NCBI GenBank assembly: GCA_035578175.1
Contig: JAQMRL010000011.1
Coordinates: 6,025,501 to 6,089,500 of the forward strand
Direction: 5' to 3'
Origin: Catonia carolina
Lineage: Eukaryota; Arthropoda; Insecta; Hemiptera; Achilidae
Length of the DNA: 64,000 nucleotides
The stretch's first letter is position 1. Every line of letters begins with the position of its first letter. Shown piece after piece: positions 60,885-64,000 of this stretch. A program made the position numbers and the translations under genes. Under the pieces are notes generated by a model, which was not told where the DNA came from, made no database searches, and was given only the letters and a program-made list of their open reading frames with translations.

Positions 60885-60950
60885 TAAGCAGAAGGGTGTT
60901 TTTTAAAATAATTATTAAAAATTTTATTTTGTATACGAACATTGATTTTA

Positions 60951-60956
60951 AATAAA
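60951..60956 (+). terminator. Poly(A) signal AATAAA of the coiled-coil gene
   Basis: First canonical AATAAA after the stop codon at 60884, in an AT-rich 3' UTR. A TG-rich stretch follows at about 60961-60980. Confidence 0.65.
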
Positions 60957-61289
60957 TTTATAGTTGTGTGGCTTGTTTTATATTTATATATATATATATT
61001 ATTTATATCAATATAACAAGACCAACCAAAGTAATTTCAAGATATATATCTCTTTCAAGTAGTGCTGGTGGGTCAGATTTATTCTTGAATAGTGCCTTGT
61101 TTCGCTACTGCATTCCATTTTAAAATACCAAGAACATAATCTGTTTGAAATTGAAAATTCTTTTGAAAATATTAATTCTGTTAAAACTTCTGGCTAAGTT
61201 GGATCAATTCAAAAATAAATTATCACCTTGATGATCAGAACCTACTTCATATTTTGTCTCTCCCATTATAATTACATATAATTTACATT

Positions 61290-61985
61290 ATAATTTGTTT
61301 TTTTTGTCATCAGTCTCTTGACTGGTTTGACCCAGTTCTCCAAGCTGTTCTATCTTGCGCAGATCGATTCATATGTACATATCTGCAACACCCGTTATCT
61401 TTTGTAATTTGCTTTAAATATTCTAACCTCTGCCTTCCTCTACAATTTACTCCCTCAATATTACCCTCCATTATTAATCAAGCATACCCGGATCACTTAA
61501 AATATGTCCCACTAGCCTATACCTTCTGGTAAGTTGTTTCTATATACTTTCTCTTTCATCTACTCATCTAAGAACCTCTTAATTACTTATTTTGTCCGTC
61601 CACCTATCTTTAACATTTTTCTATAACACCACATTTAAAAAGCTTCTATCCTTTTCCTTTCTATAGCCTCTATCACCCACGTTTTGCTCCCTTAAATTCT
61701 ACACTCCAAACAGTGTTTTTAGAATTTTTTCTTTATCTGTAAATCAATGTTTGTAGTCAGTAAGCTGTTTTTCATTTCAAAGGCCCTTTTAGCATGAGCA
61801 ATTCTGCTTTTGATATCATTTTGTGCTTCTACCATCCTTTGTTATTTTACTCTCAAGATACTAGAATTCCCAAGCTTCCTGTATGATTTTGTTGCTTACT
61901 TTTAAATTTCCTATCTCTAAACTTCTCTACTGCATAACACTTTTGTTTTGTTCTTATTGATTTTCATGAAGTAATCTTTTCTCAT
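61290..61985 (-). pseudogene. LINE 3' end, widespread insect type
   Basis: On the plus strand it starts ttttttttgtcatcagtctc (reverse of the 3' end) and runs through the complement of the Y-R-R-M-L and E-x-W regions. The many frame breaks mark it as old. Confidence 0.6.
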
Positions 61986-62039
61986 GATCTTATTCACTTT
62001 GGACTTTGAAAAGTGCCGTGTTCATCTAGGTGGGAAGAG

Positions 62040-62490
62040 AGAACTTTAATTATACTTCTACTCTACAACGCATATTAAGGCCACAAACTAAAAAAAATAT
62101 TTTTTTATTGCAAGAGCACAGCCCCCCATGATTATAGCATACATGCCACTTACCCTATCTTGTGGAGCACAAAAAATTTAATAGGAAAGGTGATTTAAAA
62201 AAATTGTAGGAGCCATGATTGAGGAAACCATAAAAATTAAATATTGCTTAAATAAACTGGTACTTCTGGTTGACCAATTTTTGATAATAGTTTTGTGTTG
62301 GACTCCCTCATGGTAACTAACCTAGTTTCCAAGTTTTAACTCGTGATATTTTGTTCACACACTAAGACCAATTGGAAAAAATGTATTTTTTCAGTTCAAA
62401 GGGACTGAAAATATGTATTTCCGGTGAAAACTCAATTTTGAAAAATGACAGCAATACTTTCCTTCCCTATATTTCATACAGGGTAAAAGA
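62040..62490. mobile_element. Family G MITE, copy 6 (half)
   Basis: Inverted half copy with acgcatattaaggccaca, tgaaaactcaattttgaaaa and the terminal gtaaaag. Confidence 0.6.
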
Positions 62491-62660
62491 TTAAAAATAG
62501 GTACATTAACAAGAGGCAGAACTTAAAATTGAATCTAAATTTGAGTTGATGCTGAATTATCTGAAAAGTGAAAATTACAGGTAAGATAGTAATTAACTTA
62601 AGAAAATTACCTAAACGTTTTTCATCCTGTGTAAAGGCCTTGCACTCTTTGCTTACAATA

Positions 62661-63498
62661 CAGGGTGATTCTCGAAGTTATGCAGAAACTTTTGGAGCTC
62701 ATTGTACATGTAAAAATAATGAAAAAAGTTTATATAAACATGGGTCCGGAAATGCTTAGTTTCCGAGTTTCGGCTAGCGAAAGTTTCGCCCGGATTTCAG
62801 CTCACCAGGTGAAATGAGGTCTACCTGAAATTCTGGTAAGATGATTAGGAGGCGAATTTAATCATTTCTCATGATTTTTGATCTGATAAATTGAATAAAA
62901 CAGGTCCCAGAACTGTAACTTAAATAGTTTTTAAGAAAACCAGTGACAAATGCAAAAAATGGAGTGAAAACACATTTTTTTCATCTTTGGGCAAGAATAA
63001 CTTTGTTATTTTACCAAGAAACAGTTAAAATTTTGAATAAAACATGTAGAAAATTTTATTCTGTACAAGTTGGTGTAAATAAAGTACACAGAAAGCGAAT
63101 AGATGTTTGATAAAATGAATTTTTATTCATAACAGTACAAAGTAAAATTAACCAGAAAAATAAAGATGAAAAAATGTGTTTTTTCCACTCCATTTTTTTG
63201 CATTTGACACTGTTTTTCTCAAAAACTATTTAACTTACCGTTTTGGGACCTGTTTTATTCAATTTATCAGGTTAAAAACCATAAGAAACGATTGAATTCT
63301 CCCCTTAATCTACCTTACCAGAATTTCAGGAAGATCTCATTTCACCTGGTGAGCTGAAATCCGGGGGAAATCTTTTGCTAGCCGTAACTCGGTAACGAAG
63401 CATTTACGGACCCATGTTTATAAATATAAACTTTTTTCATTATTTTTACATGTATAATGGGCTCCCAAAGTTTCTGCATATCTTCGTGAATCACCCTG
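62661..63498. mobile_element. 838-bp foldback transposon with about 400-bp arms
   Basis: Starts CAGGGTGATTCTCGAAGTTA (62661) and ends with the complement GAATCACCCTG (63498), with TA on each side. The arms are near-perfect reverse complements through to the centre at about 63080. The first ten bases match the ends of the DD41D element. It is non-coding and part of a family (see 1-185). Confidence 0.85.
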
Positions 63499-64000
63499 TA
63501 TAAGGCTTTCCTTTTGTCTTTATATTAAATTAATTTAGGTTTTTGTACTAATGTACGATTTGTCTAAAAATCTGTATTTCAGGGTGAAATGATTTGATTG
63601 TATTTTTGTTACTGTTTTTATATATTTACAGTAAAATAATAAAATTATGTGTTGTTTTTCCATAATAGTAAAGTATTATTATTATTATAAGTTACAAGTT
63701 ATTATTAAAGTAATAAATCTTTATTAAAAAAACCTTATTTTACTGTAATCTTAATTAAAAGTATTGGGAAATAGTATACTTTTTTTGGATAGACTGCTGT
63801 AGCTAGAAAGAATTTGTATTTCTTTTTTTTTTTACTCCTTCATTGAGTTTCATGTCAGCAGGATACTTTCCAATATATTTCATTAGACTTCTCACTTGCA
63901 GTCATCCGTGTTTTGTAAGTGAATTTTCCCCCTTGTTACAAGTCTTTTTCTTCTTATAACCAAGTTACATGAACGTGACAGTTCTTTGCCTTCATCTCCG
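63499..64000. other. 3' flank, nothing recognised
   Basis: AT-rich DNA with no supported gene or repeat. Confidence 0.5.

Noticed and set aside
1..64000. CRISPR array, operons or bacterial ribosome binding sites
   Set aside because: The window is clearly eukaryotic. The direct repeats seen are microsatellites or transposon units without spacers of uniform length.

Overview
The window looks like insect nuclear DNA and most resembles a hemipteran-type, repeat-bloated genome. It is AT-rich, has spliceosomal exons, and is packed with insect-type mariner, pogo, IS630-like, Jockey-like, CR1-like and Penelope-like remnants plus tRNA-derived SINEs. The order is an inference from repeat style and I hold it loosely. 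No prokaryotic, organellar or viral gene set is present.

The only host gene I can support is one very large plus-strand gene. Twenty-one coding exons (5128 to 60884) join through twenty introns with GT/AG borders, and the reading frame is kept at every junction. They give about 1,255 C-terminal residues ending at a TGA at 60882-60884, followed by AATAAA at 60951. The first exon seen starts inside a codon, so the N-terminus lies upstream, probably outside the window. The product is a soluble, charged, coiled-coil-rich protein. Its layout, including a late segment with a K-P-L-L-G-A-P motif, suggests the ciliary/sperm protein CCDC180 (DUF4455/DUF4456). That name comes from remembered family features and was not confirmed by a search.

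About 93% of the gene is intron, and the introns are a layered deposit of mobile elements. 1-5127: a foldback arm, a degenerate hAT-like element, a MITE (family G) and a SINE. 5346-12612: IS630-like, SINE, Penelope-type and LINE remnants, with a 415-bp inverted repeat. 12771-20295: nested family G, Jockey-like and IS630-like pieces, a Penelope-like element with an endonuclease remnant, and a pogo-like element that carries a GC-rich histone-stem-loop element. 20499-36126: a second histone-stem-loop element inside a family G copy, several mariners, an intact DD41D transposon, a LINE reverse transcriptase and a pogo copy. 36347-60740: more LINE, Tigger/Jerky, SINE and mariner pieces, tandem hammerhead-like motifs, and two further histone-stem-loop elements. 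60885-64000: 3' flank with a LINE tail, a family G piece and an 838-bp foldback transposon.

Two systems stand out. One is a dispersed GC-rich element built like a miniature replication-dependent histone gene: TATA box, initiator, short ORF or spacer, then several histone-type 3' stem-loops. Two of its copies sit inside other transposons, so it has moved. The other is a pair of repeat families carrying hammerhead-ribozyme-like cores, one next to a Penelope-type endonuclease remnant.
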